NCBI RefSeq assembly: GCF_018687735.1
Contig: NZ_CP061304.1
Coordinates: forward strand, 1,612,001 to 1,676,000
Direction of reading: 5' to 3'
From: Polynucleobacter sp. MG-5-Ahmo-C2
GTDB taxonomy: Bacteria; Pseudomonadota; Gammaproteobacteria; Burkholderiales; Burkholderiaceae
Length of the DNA: 64,000 nucleotides
How positions within the stretch are numbered: the stretch's first letter is position 1; the number at the start of each line of letters is the position of its first letter. A model generated the notes under the pieces. The model did no database searches, had not been told where the DNA came from, and was given only the letters and a program-made list of their open reading frames with translations. Of this stretch, positions 38,903 to 49,351 are shown piece by piece. The position numbers were made by a program, and so were the translations under genes.

Positions 38903-38936
38903 CTATTACGGCAATTGCCGCGCTAGTTGGCATTAC

Positions 38937-39392
38937 TCAAAATGGAATATCGTCATCCATTGCACCAAGCGATGCGGCATTTGATGATGCTGGAGCAGAC
39001 TGCTCAGCCGGCTTTGAGCGACTATAGCTCTCACCACCATCACCACTTGCGCCTACTGGCTTACCACCAAGCATTTGCATAGTTTCTGCAACGATCTCAG
39101 TGGAATACTTTTCTTGCCCACTAGCATCAGTCCATTTACGAGTACGCAAACGGCCTTCAACATAAACCTGTGAACCTTTTTTAAGGTACTGACCCGCAAT
39201 TTCTGCAAGCTTGCCAAAGAATGCAACACGATGCCATTCTGTGGTTTCTTTCATTTCGCCAGTTTGCTTATCTTTGTAGCGATCAGATGTTGCTACTGAA
39301 ATGTTTGTAACGGCGTCGCCGCTTGGCATATAACGCGTTTCTGGATCGCGTCCTACGTTACCTACGATGATGACTTTATTTACCGAAGCCAT
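38937..39392 (-). CDS. ssb: Single-stranded DNA-binding protein
   Basis: SSB coats single-stranded DNA as a tetramer and recruits repair enzymes. The 151-residue protein has an OB fold (about 1-110: [56 protein letters not shown]), a Gly/Ser-rich linker and the acidic interaction tip ending MDDDIPF. The linker is shorter than in E. coli SSB (178 residues). It lies downstream of the MFS transporter on the same strand and apart from uvrA, which is nearby in opposite orientation, recalling the ssb-uvrA neighbourhood of other proteobacteria. Confidence 0.97.
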   Translation of the reverse strand: MASVNKVIIVGNVGRDPETRYMPSGDAVTNISVATSDRYKDKQTGEMKETTEWHRVAFFGKLAEIAGQYLKKGSQVYVEGRLRTRKWTDASGQEKYSTEIVAETMQMLGGKPVGASGDGGESYSRSKPAEQSAPASSNAASLGAMDDDIPF

Positions 39393-39468
39393 GTTGTCTC
39401 CCGAAGAAAAATACTGCTGTTATTGCTGCTAAAAAATAAACTGCTCGCTTTAATTGATGAAGCTGCGG

Positions 39469-40653
39469 TTATGTCTTTGTGGCTAGGTCCTTTGAATCTG
39501 TTGCTCGCGTTGGCATTTCACCCATCGACCAAGCAATTATAAGCCAGCACACTAAGAGTGCCGCACCCATCATAAAGACCGATAAATCACCATGGCTATC
39601 CATCAAATAGCCGCCAATAGCAGCCCCTGAAAAGAGGCCAATTGACTGAGTTGTGTTGTAAACACCTAATGCAGTACCTTTAGATTCTTTTGCAAATCGC
39701 GACACCAAAGAGGGTTGCAAAGCTTCTAACAGGTTAAATCCTACAAAGTAAATCAATAGCGCAAGAGCAATCATCATTACCGATGTAGCTTGAGTAAATA
39801 ACGATTCAGCAATAAATAATAGAACGATAGCCGCCAGCAATACAGAACGTAAGCGCTGTTTCTTCTCGCCGTAAATGATTGCAGGGGCCATCAATACAAA
39901 TGAGATAAGTACAACTGGAAGATAAATTTCCCAATGAGATGAGAGTGGCAATCCTGCCTGAACTAATAAACGCGGAACTACCAAGAACATTGCTACTTGA
40001 GTAGCGTGCAATACAAAAACTCCGAGATTCAAGCGCATCAACTCTGGACGAAAGAAAACCTCTTTCAATGAGGCTTGCTGGACCTTGGCTTCAGGCTTGC
40101 TGGTTGGTAATACATAGTAGGTCACAAACATCGCAAGTACACCCAAAATCGCGAGGACGATAAATATTCCACTAAGGCTGATAACTTTATAAATTGGTGC
40201 AGCGATTACCAGCGACAGTGCGAATGAGAGGGCAATGCTGCCTCCTACTAAGGCCATGGCTCGGGTGCGCACCTGTTCGCGGGTTAAATCTGCCACCCAG
40301 GCAGAAATTGCTGCTGATACAGCCCCAGCACCCATGACCCCGCGCCCAATGGCGATCCATAGCAGGTCATCTTTGGCTGCGCAAATCAAAGCCCCTGCCA
40401 CAAATAAGGAAAGCCCCCATAAAACAACCGGCTTACGCCCAATTCGATCGGATAGGCGGCCCAAGGGGATATAGAAACAGGCTTGAATAATATTGAAGAT
40501 CCCAAGGGTCAAACCCACCCAAAGGGCATGCTCCCCGCCCGGCAAGCCGCGCGCATGAATACTAAAGACCGGCAAAAGCAAAAATAAGCCCAGCATGCGG
40601 AGGCCAAAGATGCCTGCTAAGGCCAGAGTGGAGCGAAGTTCAGAAGAATTCAT
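39469..40653 (-). CDS. MFS transporter, drug-efflux-like
   Basis: Inner-membrane carrier of the major facilitator superfamily, 394 residues with about 12 hydrophobic helices. The signature between helices 2 and 3 is seen in [21 protein letters not shown] (about 63-83), followed by [21 protein letters not shown]. The second half has the repeat [21 protein letters not shown]. This type sits between ssb and uvrA in many betaproteobacteria and is usually annotated as a sugar or drug efflux protein (YajR-like group), but no substrate has been shown. The start is 37 bp from the divergent uvrA start. Confidence 0.85.
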   Translation of the reverse strand: MNSSELRSTLALAGIFGLRMLGLFLLLPVFSIHARGLPGGEHALWVGLTLGIFNIIQACFYIPLGRLSDRIGRKPVVLWGLSLFVAGALICAAKDDLLWIAIGRGVMGAGAVSAAISAWVADLTREQVRTRAMALVGGSIALSFALSLVIAAPIYKVISLSGIFIVLAILGVLAMFVTYYVLPTSKPEAKVQQASLKEVFFRPELMRLNLGVFVLHATQVAMFLVVPRLLVQAGLPLSSHWEIYLPVVLISFVLMAPAIIYGEKKQRLRSVLLAAIVLLFIAESLFTQATSVMMIALALLIYFVGFNLLEALQPSLVSRFAKESKGTALGVYNTTQSIGLFSGAAIGGYLMDSHGDLSVFMMGAALLVCWLIIAWSMGEMPTRATDSKDLATKT

Positions 40654-40690
40654 GGGAAAGAGCTATATTAACAAGTTACACAAAAAAATC

Positions 40691-43579
40691 ATGAATAACG
40701 AAATCAAGATCCGCGGTGCCCGCACCCACAACCTCAAAAACATCAATCTAGACATTCCTAGAGAGAAACTAGTCGTCTTGACTGGCTTATCTGGTTCAGG
40801 CAAGAGCTCCTTGGCTTTTGATACCCTGTATGCCGAAGGTCAACGTCGTTATGTGGAGTCACTCTCAGCATATGCCCGCCAGTTTTTACAGCTGATGGAA
40901 AAACCAGACGTCGATACGATCGAAGGTCTATCACCTGCTATTTCCATTGAGCAAAAAGCAACCAGTCACAACCCACGTTCAACCGTCGGCACTGTGACTG
41001 AAATTCACGATTACTTACGTCTGTTATTTGCGCGCGCAGGCACACCCCATTGCCCAGACCACGATCTTCCACTAGAAGCCCAAAGCGTTTCACAAATGGT
41101 CGACACCGTGCTGGCAATGCCAGAAGATACCAAGTTGATGATTCTTGCTCCCGTAGTGAGCGAGCGCAAAGGTGAATTCGTCGACCTCTTCCAGGACCTG
41201 CAGGCACAAGGCTTTGTACGCTTCCGAGTGCGTTCCGGCGGCGGCACAGCAAATGCTGCTAAAGCAGAAATTTTTGAAGTAGATCAACTGCCAACACTAA
41301 AGAAAAACGATAAGCACTCGATTGAGGTAGTGGTAGACCGTATTAAAGTGCGGCCAGATATTCAGCAGCGTCTCGCAGAATCATTCGAGACAGCACTGCG
41401 TCTCGCGGATGGCAAAGCCATGATTGTGGATATGGATAGTGGCAAGGAGATGATCTTCTCAAGCAAATTCGCTTGCCCTGTTTGCTCTTATTCCCTGCAA
41501 GAACTAGAGCCACGTCTTTTCTCTTTCAATAATCCAATGGGCGCTTGTCCATCCTGCGATGGCCTTGGACATCAATCCTTCTTTGATCCTAAGCGCATCG
41601 TTGCACACCCTGATTTATCACTCGCTTCTGGCGCCATTAAGGGCTGGGATCGCCGTAATCAGTTCTACTTCAAACTGCTGCAAACACTTGCAAAACATGG
41701 TGGCTTTGATGTTGAGAAGCCATTTGAAACGCTTTCCAAGAAACAACAACACCTCATCTTGCTTGGTTCTGGTGATGTCACTATTCCCTTTGAGTACATC
41801 AATGAGCGTGGCAAAAACAGTATTCGTGAACATGCTTTTGAAGGCATCGTCGCCAACTTTGAACGTCGTTATCGTGAAACTGACTCTATGACGGTACGCG
41901 AAGAGCTATCACGCTATCAAAATGTACAAACCTGTCCTGAGTGCAGCGGTAGTCGTTTGCGTAAGGAGGCTCGCTTTGTCAAAGTAGGCGAGAAGAAACA
42001 ATCACGCGCTATTTATGAAATCAGCGCTCTGCCGCTGAAAGAAGCCAAAGAATATTTTGAAACGCTCGAACTCAAAGGTGCCAAACGCGAAATCGCTGAC
42101 AAGATTGTTAAAGAAATTGGCGCACGTCTGCGCTTCTTAAATGACGTAGGCCTTGACTACCTCTCGCTCGAACGCAGTGCCGATACTCTTTCTGGCGGCG
42201 AAGCACAGCGTATTCGCCTGGCCAGCCAAATTGGCTCAGGCTTAACTGGAGTCATGTACGTTCTCGATGAACCTTCGATTGGCCTGCATCAGCGCGACAA
42301 CGATCGCTTAATTGGAACCCTGAAACACTTGCGTGATTTAGGCAATAGCGTCTTAGTGGTTGAGCATGACGAGGACATGATTCGCGCTTCAGATTGGGTG
42401 ATCGATATTGGCCCAGGTGCAGGTGTTCATGGAGGCGAGATCGTTGCTCAAGGAACCCCTGCTGAAGTTGAGGCTAATCTAAACTCACTTACCGGGGCCT
42501 ATCTTGCGGGTCGTGAAGCGATTGCAGTCCCAGAAAAACGCATTCCAGCAAATGACCGATTCCTAGAAATCATTGGTGCACGTGGCAATAACTTGCAATC
42601 AGTGCATGCCAAGATTCCAGTGGGATTACTCACTTGCGTGACTGGAGTTTCAGGCTCTGGCAAATCTACACTCATCAACGATACCTTGCACCATGCGGTA
42701 GCTCAACACCTCTATGGCTCTAATGCAGAGCCTGCAGCGCATGATTCAATGAAAGGTTTAGAGCATTTTGACAAAGTCATTAGCGTTGATCAATCACCGA
42801 TTGGCAGAACCCCGCGCTCTAATCCGGCTACCTATACAGGCCTATTTACTCCTATTCGTGAGCTCTTTGCTGGTGTTCCCGCTTCACGTGAGCGTGGCTA
42901 TGAGGCTGGCCGCTTCTCTTTTAACGTCAAAGGTGGACGTTGCGATTCTTGTGAGGGTGATGGCGTTCTCAAAGTAGAAATGCACTTCTTGCCTGACGTT
43001 TATGTGCCTTGCGATATTTGTCATGGCAAACGTTACAACCGTGAGACTCTGGACATTCGATACAAAGGCAAGAATATTCATGAAGTACTCTCGATGACTA
43101 TCGAGCAAGCCCATGAATTTTTTGAAGCGGTTCCAGTTGTTAAACGCAAACTAAAAACGCTCTTAGATGTTGGTCTTGGTTATGTGAAGCTTGGGCAAAG
43201 CGCTACCACTTTGTCTGGCGGCGAGGCTCAACGCGTCAAGCTTTCTCTTGAGCTATCAAAACGAGATACGGGCAGAACCCTATACATTTTGGATGAGCCG
43301 ACCACTGGCTTACATTTCCATGACATTCAACTGTTATTGACGGTGATTCAAACATTGAAGAAACAAGGTAATACTATCGTCATCATTGAGCACAACTTAG
43401 ATGTCATTAAGACTGCGGACTGGATTATTGATCTAGGCCCTAAAGGAGGCGCCGGTGGTGGACAAATTATTGCCACTGGAACACCGGAAGATGTCGCAAA
43501 AAATGAAGCTAGCTTTACTGGCCACTACTTGGCGCCATTACTAACCCGAAAACTTGTTACTGCTAAGAAGAAAAAATAA
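40691..43579 (+). CDS. uvrA: Excinuclease ABC subunit A
   Basis: UvrA is the damage-sensing ABC-type ATPase of nucleotide excision repair. From the ATG giving [20 protein letters not shown] the protein has 962 residues, close to E. coli UvrA (940). It shows two ATPase halves: Walker [14 protein letters not shown] (about 32-44) and [15 protein letters not shown] (about 650), signatures [16 protein letters not shown] and [16 protein letters not shown], and Walker [14 protein letters not shown] and [13 protein letters not shown]. Zinc modules are CPVC...CPSC and CDSC...CDIC. A longer frame opens 32 codons earlier inside the MFS gene with no family similarity. The start lacks a clear Shine-Dalgarno. 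Confidence 0.97.
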   Translation: MNNEIKIRGARTHNLKNINLDIPREKLVVLTGLSGSGKSSLAFDTLYAEGQRRYVESLSAYARQFLQLMEKPDVDTIEGLSPAISIEQKATSHNPRSTVGTVTEIHDYLRLLFARAGTPHCPDHDLPLEAQSVSQMVDTVLAMPEDTKLMILAPVVSERKGEFVDLFQDLQAQGFVRFRVRSGGGTANAAKAEIFEVDQLPTLKKNDKHSIEVVVDRIKVRPDIQQRLAESFETALRLADGKAMIVDMDSGKEMIFSSKFACPVCSYSLQELEPRLFSFNNPMGACPSCDGLGHQSFFDPKRIVAHPDLSLASGAIKGWDRRNQFYFKLLQTLAKHGGFDVEKPFETLSKKQQHLILLGSGDVTIPFEYINERGKNSIREHAFEGIVANFERRYRETDSMTVREELSRYQNVQTCPECSGSRLRKEARFVKVGEKKQSRAIYEISALPLKEAKEYFETLELKGAKREIADKIVKEIGARLRFLNDVGLDYLSLERSADTLSGGEAQRIRLASQIGSGLTGVMYVLDEPSIGLHQRDNDRLIGTLKHLRDLGNSVLVVEHDEDMIRASDWVIDIGPGAGVHGGEIVAQGTPAEVEANLNSLTGAYLAGREAIAVPEKRIPANDRFLEIIGARGNNLQSVHAKIPVGLLTCVTGVSGSGKSTLINDTLHHAVAQHLYGSNAEPAAHDSMKGLEHFDKVISVDQSPIGRTPRSNPATYTGLFTPIRELFAGVPASRERGYEAGRFSFNVKGGRCDSCEGDGVLKVEMHFLPDVYVPCDICHGKRYNRETLDIRYKGKNIHEVLSMTIEQAHEFFEAVPVVKRKLKTLLDVGLGYVKLGQSATTLSGGEAQRVKLSLELSKRDTGRTLYILDEPTTGLHFHDIQLLLTVIQTLKKQGNTIVIIEHNLDVIKTADWIIDLGPKGGAGGGQIIATGTPEDVAKNEASFTGHYLAPLLTRKLVTAKKKK

Positions 43580-43607
43580 TCGAAGTAATAAACGCGATTG
43601 ATTGATC

Positions 43608-45590
43608 TCAGAGTAACTTAGCCTCAGCTAAATCGGTTGCCTCTGAATTACCTGAGATCACCAAAATATCATTGGCTTCCAACTGCAAGTCAGGACTAGG
43701 ATCTAACTTCACATAATCGGCATTTCGACCCTTACGACGCACTGCCTGAACACTAACGCCCTCATTCTCAAGGTCGAGCTCGCCCAGGGTTTTGCCAACT
43801 GCCTGTGAGTGCGGCAACAAAGTAATTGAATGTAAACGCCAAGACTCATTGGACCCAAAGTCATCATCAGCCGAACCGCGGAAGTAACCCCTCAATAGGC
43901 TGTAACGCTCTTCACGAGCAGTAGTAATGCGTCGAACCACCTTGCGCATCGGAACACCCATGATCAGCAAAACATGGGAGGCAATCATGAGGCTGCCCTC
44001 AATCAACTCAGGAATAACTTCAGTGGCACCAGCCGCTTGCAATTTAGCAATATCGGCATCATCTCTAGTACGCACCAATACTGTCATTCCCGGGCGCAGA
44101 TGCTCAACCTGTCGCAATACTCGCAAACTTGCTCCAGTATCGGCATAGGTAATAACTACCGCTTTTGCTCTAGATAAACCAGCGGCAATCAAATAATTTT
44201 CACGACTAGCATCGCCATAGACAACGTTGTCACCAGCGGCGGCCGCTTCTTTGACCCGATCAGGATCTAAATCCAAGGCAATGTAAGGAATTTTTTCTTG
44301 ATCGAGCATGCGTGCCAAACTTTGGCCTGAGCGCCCAAATCCACAAATCACTACGTGGTTTTCATTACGTACACTCTTGGCTGCAACGCGCGTCAAAGCA
44401 AGTGATTGCAATAACCATTCATTACTAGAAAACCGCATGGCAATACGATCGCTGTATTCAATTAAGAAAGGTGCGCAGAACATCGATAACAGCATTGCTG
44501 CCAATACTGCTTGACTTAAGGTTGGATCAATTAAATCCAAGCCATCAATTTGAGTGAGTAAAACGAATCCAAATTCACCCGCTTGAGCCAGGCATAAGCC
44601 CGTTCGGATTGAGATGCCCGTGCTTGAGCCAAAGGCTTTAGAAAGCAGTGCGATCAAGCCAAACTTAAACACCAGAGGGCCTATTAATAAGGCTAGAACC
44701 AACATCCACTGTTCGTAAATCACATTGAAATCCAGCAGCATGCCAATCGTAATAAAGAAGAGTCCAAGCAACACATCGCGGAAGGGTTTAACGTCTTCTT
44801 CGACCTGGTGGCGATATGGTGTTTCTGAAATCAACATGCCTGCCAAGAAAGCCCCTAAGGCTAAAGACAAACCAAAGTGCTCGGTTAACCCTGCCATACC
44901 CAAGACAATCAATAGGAGATTGAGCATGAATAATTCTTGAGAGCGCAACTTGGCTACCAACCTGAACCAGCGACTCATCAGTGTTTGACCAATAAAGAAA
45001 ATCAGGACTAATGCCACAGTAATCTTGATTGCTGCCGTTGTTAGAGCAACAAATAAGTCTGCCGAATTCTTGCCTAGTGATGGCAACAGAATCAACAAGA
45101 AGACCACTGCCAAATCCTGGAACAGTAAAATACCAACAACATTACGGCCGTGCTCGGTCTCTAATTCCGCGCGATCAGAAATAAGTTTGGTCACAATCGC
45201 GGTAGATGACATGGCCAAAGCTCCACCCAGGGCAATCGCTGCATACCAAGAGATAGGGTAAATCCAGTTCATCAGGAGGCTGGCTGGGACTGCCAAGAAC
45301 ATTGTCAAGGCCACCTGACTAGCTCCAAGGCCAAATACGATCTTACGCATCGCCCGCAGCTTATGCAGGTTAAATTCCAGGCCAATCGAGAACATCAAGA
45401 AAACTACCCCAAATTCAGCCAAATAATGGACTGTGGCCGAGTCACTCGCTAAGCCCAAGGCATTCGGACCAATCAGCACCCCAATGGCTAAATAGCCCAA
45501 AATAGGGGGTAAGCCAAAATAGCGGAAAATAACCACTCCGGCCACACCAGAGGCCAAGAGAATGAGAGTTAACTGAAGGACTGACGGCAT
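43608..45590 (-). CDS. KefB/YbaL-type cation:proton antiporter with RCK domains
   Basis: Monovalent cation:proton antiporter-2 family, 660 residues. The N-terminal two thirds (about 1-390) form a Na+/H+-exchanger-like membrane domain with a dozen hydrophobic helices; FSIGLEFNLHKLRAMRK, GALAMSSTAIVTKLISDRAE and LCLAQAGEFGFVLLTQI are family landmarks. A TrkA-N/RCK domain follows (about 415-530, NAD motif VVICGFGRSGQSLARML), then a TrkA-C domain (about 570-655). KefB/KefC members export K+ under glutathione control; the closest layout is YbaL/RosB, whose ion is unclear. Only 11 bp separate its start from the divergent kdsD start. It is convergent with uvrA. Confidence 0.88.
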   Translation of the reverse strand: MPSVLQLTLILLASGVAGVVIFRYFGLPPILGYLAIGVLIGPNALGLASDSATVHYLAEFGVVFLMFSIGLEFNLHKLRAMRKIVFGLGASQVALTMFLAVPASLLMNWIYPISWYAAIALGGALAMSSTAIVTKLISDRAELETEHGRNVVGILLFQDLAVVFLLILLPSLGKNSADLFVALTTAAIKITVALVLIFFIGQTLMSRWFRLVAKLRSQELFMLNLLLIVLGMAGLTEHFGLSLALGAFLAGMLISETPYRHQVEEDVKPFRDVLLGLFFITIGMLLDFNVIYEQWMLVLALLIGPLVFKFGLIALLSKAFGSSTGISIRTGLCLAQAGEFGFVLLTQIDGLDLIDPTLSQAVLAAMLLSMFCAPFLIEYSDRIAMRFSSNEWLLQSLALTRVAAKSVRNENHVVICGFGRSGQSLARMLDQEKIPYIALDLDPDRVKEAAAAGDNVVYGDASRENYLIAAGLSRAKAVVITYADTGASLRVLRQVEHLRPGMTVLVRTRDDADIAKLQAAGATEVIPELIEGSLMIASHVLLIMGVPMRKVVRRITTAREERYSLLRGYFRGSADDDFGSNESWRLHSITLLPHSQAVGKTLGELDLENEGVSVQAVRRKGRNADYVKLDPSPDLQLEANDILVISGNSEATDLAEAKLL

Positions 45591-45595
45591 ATACT
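45590..45595 (+). promoter_or_regulatory. -10-like hexamer exactly 6 nt before the kdsD start
   Basis: TATACT, then TACTCG, then the kdsD ATG. No Shine-Dalgarno is present and the divergent antiporter gene begins at the same place, leaving no room for a leader. A leaderless kdsD message is the simplest reading. Confidence 0.35.
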
Positions 45596-45601
45596 TACTC
45601 G

Positions 45602-46594
45602 ATGATAGCTAAGACTCGTGAACGAACCCTAAAGCTTGCGCGCGACACCCTCACGATTGAGGCTGCTGCACTGCAAACCATGCGCGACCGCCTTGAAGGG
45701 GCTAATGCTGATGCACTAGTTCTTGCAGTTGAACTGCTTCATGGTTGCAAAGGCAGAATCGTTGTTTCTGGAATCGGCAAATCTGGGCATATCGCCCGCA
45801 AAATTGCTGCCACCTTTGCTTCCACTGGATCCCCTGCTTTTTTTGTCCACCCTGCCGAAGCAAGTCATGGTGACTTAGGGATGGTGACAAGGGATGATGT
45901 TTTTGTTGCCCTCTCAAACTCTGGTGAGACTGAGGAACTATTAACTATCGTTCCGATCGTTAAGCGCACAGGGGCAAAACTCATTGCCCTGACTGGAGCG
46001 CCGAGCTCATCCCTTGCAAAATTAGCAGACGCACATCTCGACACTAGTGTCGAGAAAGAAGCTTGCCCACTCAACCTTGCACCAACAACGAGCACTACTG
46101 CAGCTTTAGCAATGGGTGATGCACTGGCTGTGGCACTCTTAGATGCAAGAGGTTTTGAAGCGGAAGATTTCATTCGCTCACATCCAGGTGGCAGACTAGG
46201 TCGCAAACAACTGATGCACGTTAGCGAGGTGATGCGTAGCTTTGATGACACTCCTAAAATTTCTGTTGAAGCCTCGCTGCAAGATGCTTTGCTAGAGATG
46301 ACCGCTAAACGGATGGGGATGGTAGTCGCCCTAGATAAAGACAAAAAGGTATTCGGAATTTTGACTGATGGTGATCTGCGTCGCTTATTGGAGAAGAAAA
46401 CCAATCTAGATGGCATTACCTTGAAAACTGCCACTACACCTGGTCCGCGTACTATTCCACCTGAGTTGCTTGCAGAAGAGGCTATTGAGATGATGGAAAA
46501 GCATCGCATTAACCACTTAGTGGTTACCGACAGCAATGGCCAACTATTAGGCGCGCTCAATCTGCATGACTTATTTGCAGCAAAAGTTATTTAG
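45602..46594 (+). CDS. kdsD: D-arabinose 5-phosphate isomerase
   Basis: KdsD converts ribulose 5-phosphate to arabinose 5-phosphate, the first committed step to Kdo of LPS. The 330-residue protein has a SIS domain (about 30-190) with IVVSGIGKSGHIARKIAATF, SPAFFVHPAEASHGDLGMV and ALSNSGETEELL, then two CBS domains (about 205-330: MRSFDDTPKISVEASLQDAL and DGDLRRLLEKK). Length and layout equal E. coli KdsD (328). It opens the run kdsD-kdsC-lptC-lptA-lptB, the LPS core and transport cluster. The start codon is the only one that keeps the family N-terminus. Confidence 0.96.
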   Translation: MIAKTRERTLKLARDTLTIEAAALQTMRDRLEGANADALVLAVELLHGCKGRIVVSGIGKSGHIARKIAATFASTGSPAFFVHPAEASHGDLGMVTRDDVFVALSNSGETEELLTIVPIVKRTGAKLIALTGAPSSSLAKLADAHLDTSVEKEACPLNLAPTTSTTAALAMGDALAVALLDARGFEAEDFIRSHPGGRLGRKQLMHVSEVMRSFDDTPKISVEASLQDALLEMTAKRMGMVVALDKDKKVFGILTDGDLRRLLEKKTNLDGITLKTATTPGPRTIPPELLAEEAIEMMEKHRINHLVVTDSNGQLLGALNLHDLFAAKVI

Positions 46595-46616
46595 CCCCCA
46601 ATCTAGTTGATTCTCT

Positions 46617-47189
46617 ATGCCTAGCGCTTTTAATACCCATCAAACCAATCCTCTCACTCAATATCCGCAAGCGTGGGATCGTGCCAGCAAAGTTAAGCTA
46701 TTGGTTTTAGATGTCGATGGCGTTTTAACCAACGGGCAAGTATGGATTGGGAGCGATGGCAAAGAGTCACTCAAAGCATTTGATATTCAGGATGGTCTGG
46801 GCATTAAATTGTTAGAGCAATGCGGGATACCAACAGCCATCATCACCGGCAGAAATTCAAAGATGGTTTTAGCTCGCTGTGAAGAGCTAGGGATTAAAAA
46901 GGTGCATATGGGCGTAGAAAATAAAGCCCTTGCCTTGGATCAGGTTGTTAAATCCCTGAATCTTTCTGCCTCAGACTGCGCTGTCATGGGCGATGATTGG
47001 CCAGACTTGCAGATGATGAAAAGTGCTGGATTGAGGATCTGTCCAGCGCAAGGTCATGAGGCGGTTAAAGAATTCGCACATTTTGTAACCAACAATAGTG
47101 GTGGTAATAGCGCTGTACGAGAAGTTTGTGACCTCATCCTAAAGTCACAAAACCGCTATGATGATCTGCTCAATAAAGCGCGTAACTAA
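46617..47189 (+). CDS. kdsC: 3-deoxy-D-manno-octulosonate 8-phosphate phosphatase
   Basis: KdsC removes phosphate from Kdo-8-phosphate to give free Kdo. The 190-residue HAD-superfamily protein has motif I LLVLDVDGVLTNGQVWIG (about 28-45), AFDIQDGLGIKLLEQCGI, motif II in AIITGRNSKMV, the lysine in GVENKALALDQV and motif III CAVMGDDWPDLQMMKSAG. It lacks a cap domain, as expected for the tetrameric KdsC type. It lies 22 bp after kdsD and 3 bp ahead of lptC. Confidence 0.96.
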   Translation: MPSAFNTHQTNPLTQYPQAWDRASKVKLLVLDVDGVLTNGQVWIGSDGKESLKAFDIQDGLGIKLLEQCGIPTAIITGRNSKMVLARCEELGIKKVHMGVENKALALDQVVKSLNLSASDCAVMGDDWPDLQMMKSAGLRICPAQGHEAVKEFAHFVTNNSGGNSAVREVCDLILKSQNRYDDLLNKARN

Positions 47190-47192
47190 TCA

Positions 47193-47834
47193 ATGCAATT
47201 GAATTCTCAACAGATCAAACTTGGCATTGGGCGCACTCTATTGCGACTGATGCCCTTGATTTTGATGAGCGCATTAACCCTAGCAACTTTTTGGTTGGTA
47301 CGAAAAAATACGCCCCCTGAAAAGTCTGCGCTTGAACGCGCGAGACTGCACGAGCCCGATTACACCATTCATGATGGGGCTCTCTCTGCATTGAATGAAC
47401 TTGGTAATACTAAGTATCGAATTTTGGGGAAACAAGTGACTCACTATGATGATGACGCCTCAATCGATATTTTGACTCCTCGTATGCGCCTCTTTCAGCT
47501 CGATAAGGCACCAGTAACAGTCAAATCTGATACCGGTCATCTTGATGGAGATCTCACAGTTCTGGATCTTATCGATAACGCCACCATCTTTCGACCTGCG
47601 CAGGCGGCTACAGTGACGGAACCAGCCACCCTTCGTATGTTGGCATCTTCAAGCTATTTTAAGGTGCTTATTAATGATGACATTATCGAAACCGATAGGC
47701 CTATTACGCTTGAGCAAGGTATGTCTATGATGCATTCCACTGAAGGCGGCGTTTTTAATAATGTCGAACAAAGCATGACACTCTCCGGTCAAGTGAAGGG
47801 GCGAATTGAGCGAGCACCGCGAGGGAATCAGTAA
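47193..47834 (+). CDS. lptC: LPS export ABC transporter periplasmic protein LptC
   Basis: LptC is anchored in the inner membrane and passes LPS from LptB2FG to LptA. The 213-residue protein has one N-terminal transmembrane helix (about 17-36, LMPLILMSALTLATFWLV) and a periplasmic beta-jellyroll (about 55-205) with PDYTIHDGALSALNELGNTK and DIIETDRPITLEQGMSMMHS. It is slightly longer than the E. coli protein (191). Its stop codon is immediately followed by the lptA start (TAAATG), and it sits in the conserved kdsC-lptC-lptA-lptB order. Confidence 0.92.
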   Translation: MQLNSQQIKLGIGRTLLRLMPLILMSALTLATFWLVRKNTPPEKSALERARLHEPDYTIHDGALSALNELGNTKYRILGKQVTHYDDDASIDILTPRMRLFQLDKAPVTVKSDTGHLDGDLTVLDLIDNATIFRPAQAATVTEPATLRMLASSSYFKVLINDDIIETDRPITLEQGMSMMHSTEGGVFNNVEQSMTLSGQVKGRIERAPRGNQ

Positions 47835-48404
47835 ATGATCGCTAGAGGCAGCACTTCGCTCAACTCAATTGCTTTTATTTTGGTGCTTGGCTTAGGGCTT
47901 GCTGGATTTGTCCATGCAGAAAAAGCGGATCAAGATAAACCTATTATTCTTGAGGCGGAAAAAGTTTCCGTAAATGACGTCAAACAAATCTATGATCTCA
48001 ATGGTCAAGTGCTGCTGATCAAAGGCAGCATTCTTGTAACCGGTGAAGAGGGTCATATTCAAGTTGACCCCGAAGGCTATGAGTTTGTTGACGTTAAAGG
48101 AGCGCCAGATGACACGGCCAGTTTCAGACAGCGTCGCGAAGGTTCCGCAGATGAATTTATGCAGGGCCTTGCCCATCAGGTTACTTACAACGCTAAAACC
48201 GAATTTCTGACACTAACAGGAGACGCTAGCCTCAAGCGCCTGCTGAATATGCAAATGCTAGACCAATTACGCGGCTGGAAAATTGAGTACGATGATGTAA
48301 AGCAGTACTATCGGGTGACGCCTCCAGCAGATGCAAAGCCGGATGATTTGCCTTTAGCTAGAGCAATCCTTTCACCAAGACGAAAAGCCACATTAGAGAA
48401 ATGA
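47835..48404 (+). CDS. lptA: LPS transport periplasmic protein LptA
   Basis: LptA forms the periplasmic bridge that carries LPS from LptC to LptD. The 189-residue protein has a signal peptide (about 1-29, [20 protein letters not shown]) and an OstA-type jellyroll (about 33-165): [40 protein letters not shown] and [20 protein letters not shown] are family segments. The start codon directly abuts the lptC stop. Its stop overlaps lptB by 4 bp. Confidence 0.94.
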   Translation: MIARGSTSLNSIAFILVLGLGLAGFVHAEKADQDKPIILEAEKVSVNDVKQIYDLNGQVLLIKGSILVTGEEGHIQVDPEGYEFVDVKGAPDDTASFRQRREGSADEFMQGLAHQVTYNAKTEFLTLTGDASLKRLLNMQMLDQLRGWKIEYDDVKQYYRVTPPADAKPDDLPLARAILSPRRKATLEK

Positions 48405-49168
48405 CAACGGATTCAGCTCAAACCAATAGCCCAGCAACCCTAAGTGCTCACAAGCTACAAAAGCGATATGGCTCCAGAACAGTAGTTCGTGATGTTTCCA
48501 TAGAAGTGAAATGTGGCGAAGTCGTCGGTTTGCTCGGGCCCAATGGTGCAGGTAAAACAACTTCGTTTTACATGATTGTTGGCTTGGTTCCCCTTGATGG
48601 TGGCAATATTATTTTGGATGGTGCTGACATCACGCATTTACCCATTCATGAGCGAGCTCGCATGGGTTTGTCTTACCTCCCCCAAGAAGCTTCGGTTTTC
48701 AGAAAACTCAATGTTGCTGAAAATATTCAAGCCGTCCTCGAACTGCAAGCACAGGGTGGCAAACCGCTAACTAAAGCTGAAATTGCGAGCCGTCTAGATG
48801 AACTCTTAGGTGAACTACAAATTAGCCACCTGCGAAATAACCCAGCCCTCTCCCTTTCTGGGGGAGAACGTCGCAGGGTTGAGATTGCCAGAGCCTTAGC
48901 ATCTCAGCCCAAGTTCATCTTGCTAGACGAGCCATTTGCTGGTGTTGACCCTATTGCCGTTGGGGAAATTCAGCGCATCGTACGATTCTTGAGAGACCGC
49001 CAGATCGGCGTACTCATTACCGACCATAACGTTCGGGAAACTCTAGGCATTTGCGACCACGCCTACATCATCAGCGAAGGTAGCGTCTTGGCTGAAGGCA
49101 AGCCAGATGAAATTATCCGAAACGATGCCGTCCGCAGGGTCTATCTAGGCGAAAACTTCCGGATGTAA
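48401..49168 (+). CDS. lptB: LPS export ABC transporter ATP-binding protein LptB
   Basis: LptB is the ATPase that drives LPS extraction with LptF and LptG (not encoded here). The 255-residue protein has Walker [20 protein letters not shown] (about 47-65), the Q-loop [12 protein letters not shown], signature [20 protein letters not shown] (about 150-169), Walker [16 protein letters not shown] (about 173-187) and the switch His in [27 protein letters not shown] near the end is typical of LptB. In most relatives rpoN comes next; here it does not. Confidence 0.97.
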   Translation: MTTDSAQTNSPATLSAHKLQKRYGSRTVVRDVSIEVKCGEVVGLLGPNGAGKTTSFYMIVGLVPLDGGNIILDGADITHLPIHERARMGLSYLPQEASVFRKLNVAENIQAVLELQAQGGKPLTKAEIASRLDELLGELQISHLRNNPALSLSGGERRRVEIARALASQPKFILLDEPFAGVDPIAVGEIQRIVRFLRDRQIGVLITDHNVRETLGICDHAYIISEGSVLAEGKPDEIIRNDAVRRVYLGENFRM

Positions 49169-49351
49169 TCTAGGCGGCCTTCTGGGCTGTTTAACTAATA
49201 AAAATGCTTTTCCCTCTTGGTTTTCAGTAAATTCGCTGATACGCTGGAGGTTCATGAAGTTTCTTTCCCAAAATACCACTCAAACGATTTCAGGGGCTTG
49301 CGGCGCACCCTAGGCTTGAGCATGCGCACGCGTTTATAAGAGGAGATGCTG
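49169..49351 (+). other. Gap between lptB and hpf where rpoN is normally found
   Basis: Only about 180 bp separate lptB from hpf. None of the three forward frames shows the RpoN box (ARRTVAKYRE) or other sigma-54 similarity. A 19-codon reading frame with GGAGG three bases before its ATG lies at 49254-49313 (MKFLSQNTTQTISGACGAP); whether it is translated is unknown. Confidence 0.55.

Noticed and set aside
40595..40690. Longer UvrA N-terminus starting inside the MFS gene
   Set aside because: The extra 32 residues have no family similarity and the conserved start is [18 protein letters not shown].
45865..46560. 231-residue reading frame antisense to kdsD
   Set aside because: Serine-rich, low-complexity composition and complete overlap with a clear SIS/CBS gene mark it as a frame shadow.
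49191..49340. Remnant of the rpoN C-terminus upstream of hpf
   Set aside because: The frame ending FRGLRRTLGLSMRTRL has a loose LRRT resemblance to the RpoN box, but the surrounding residues do not match.
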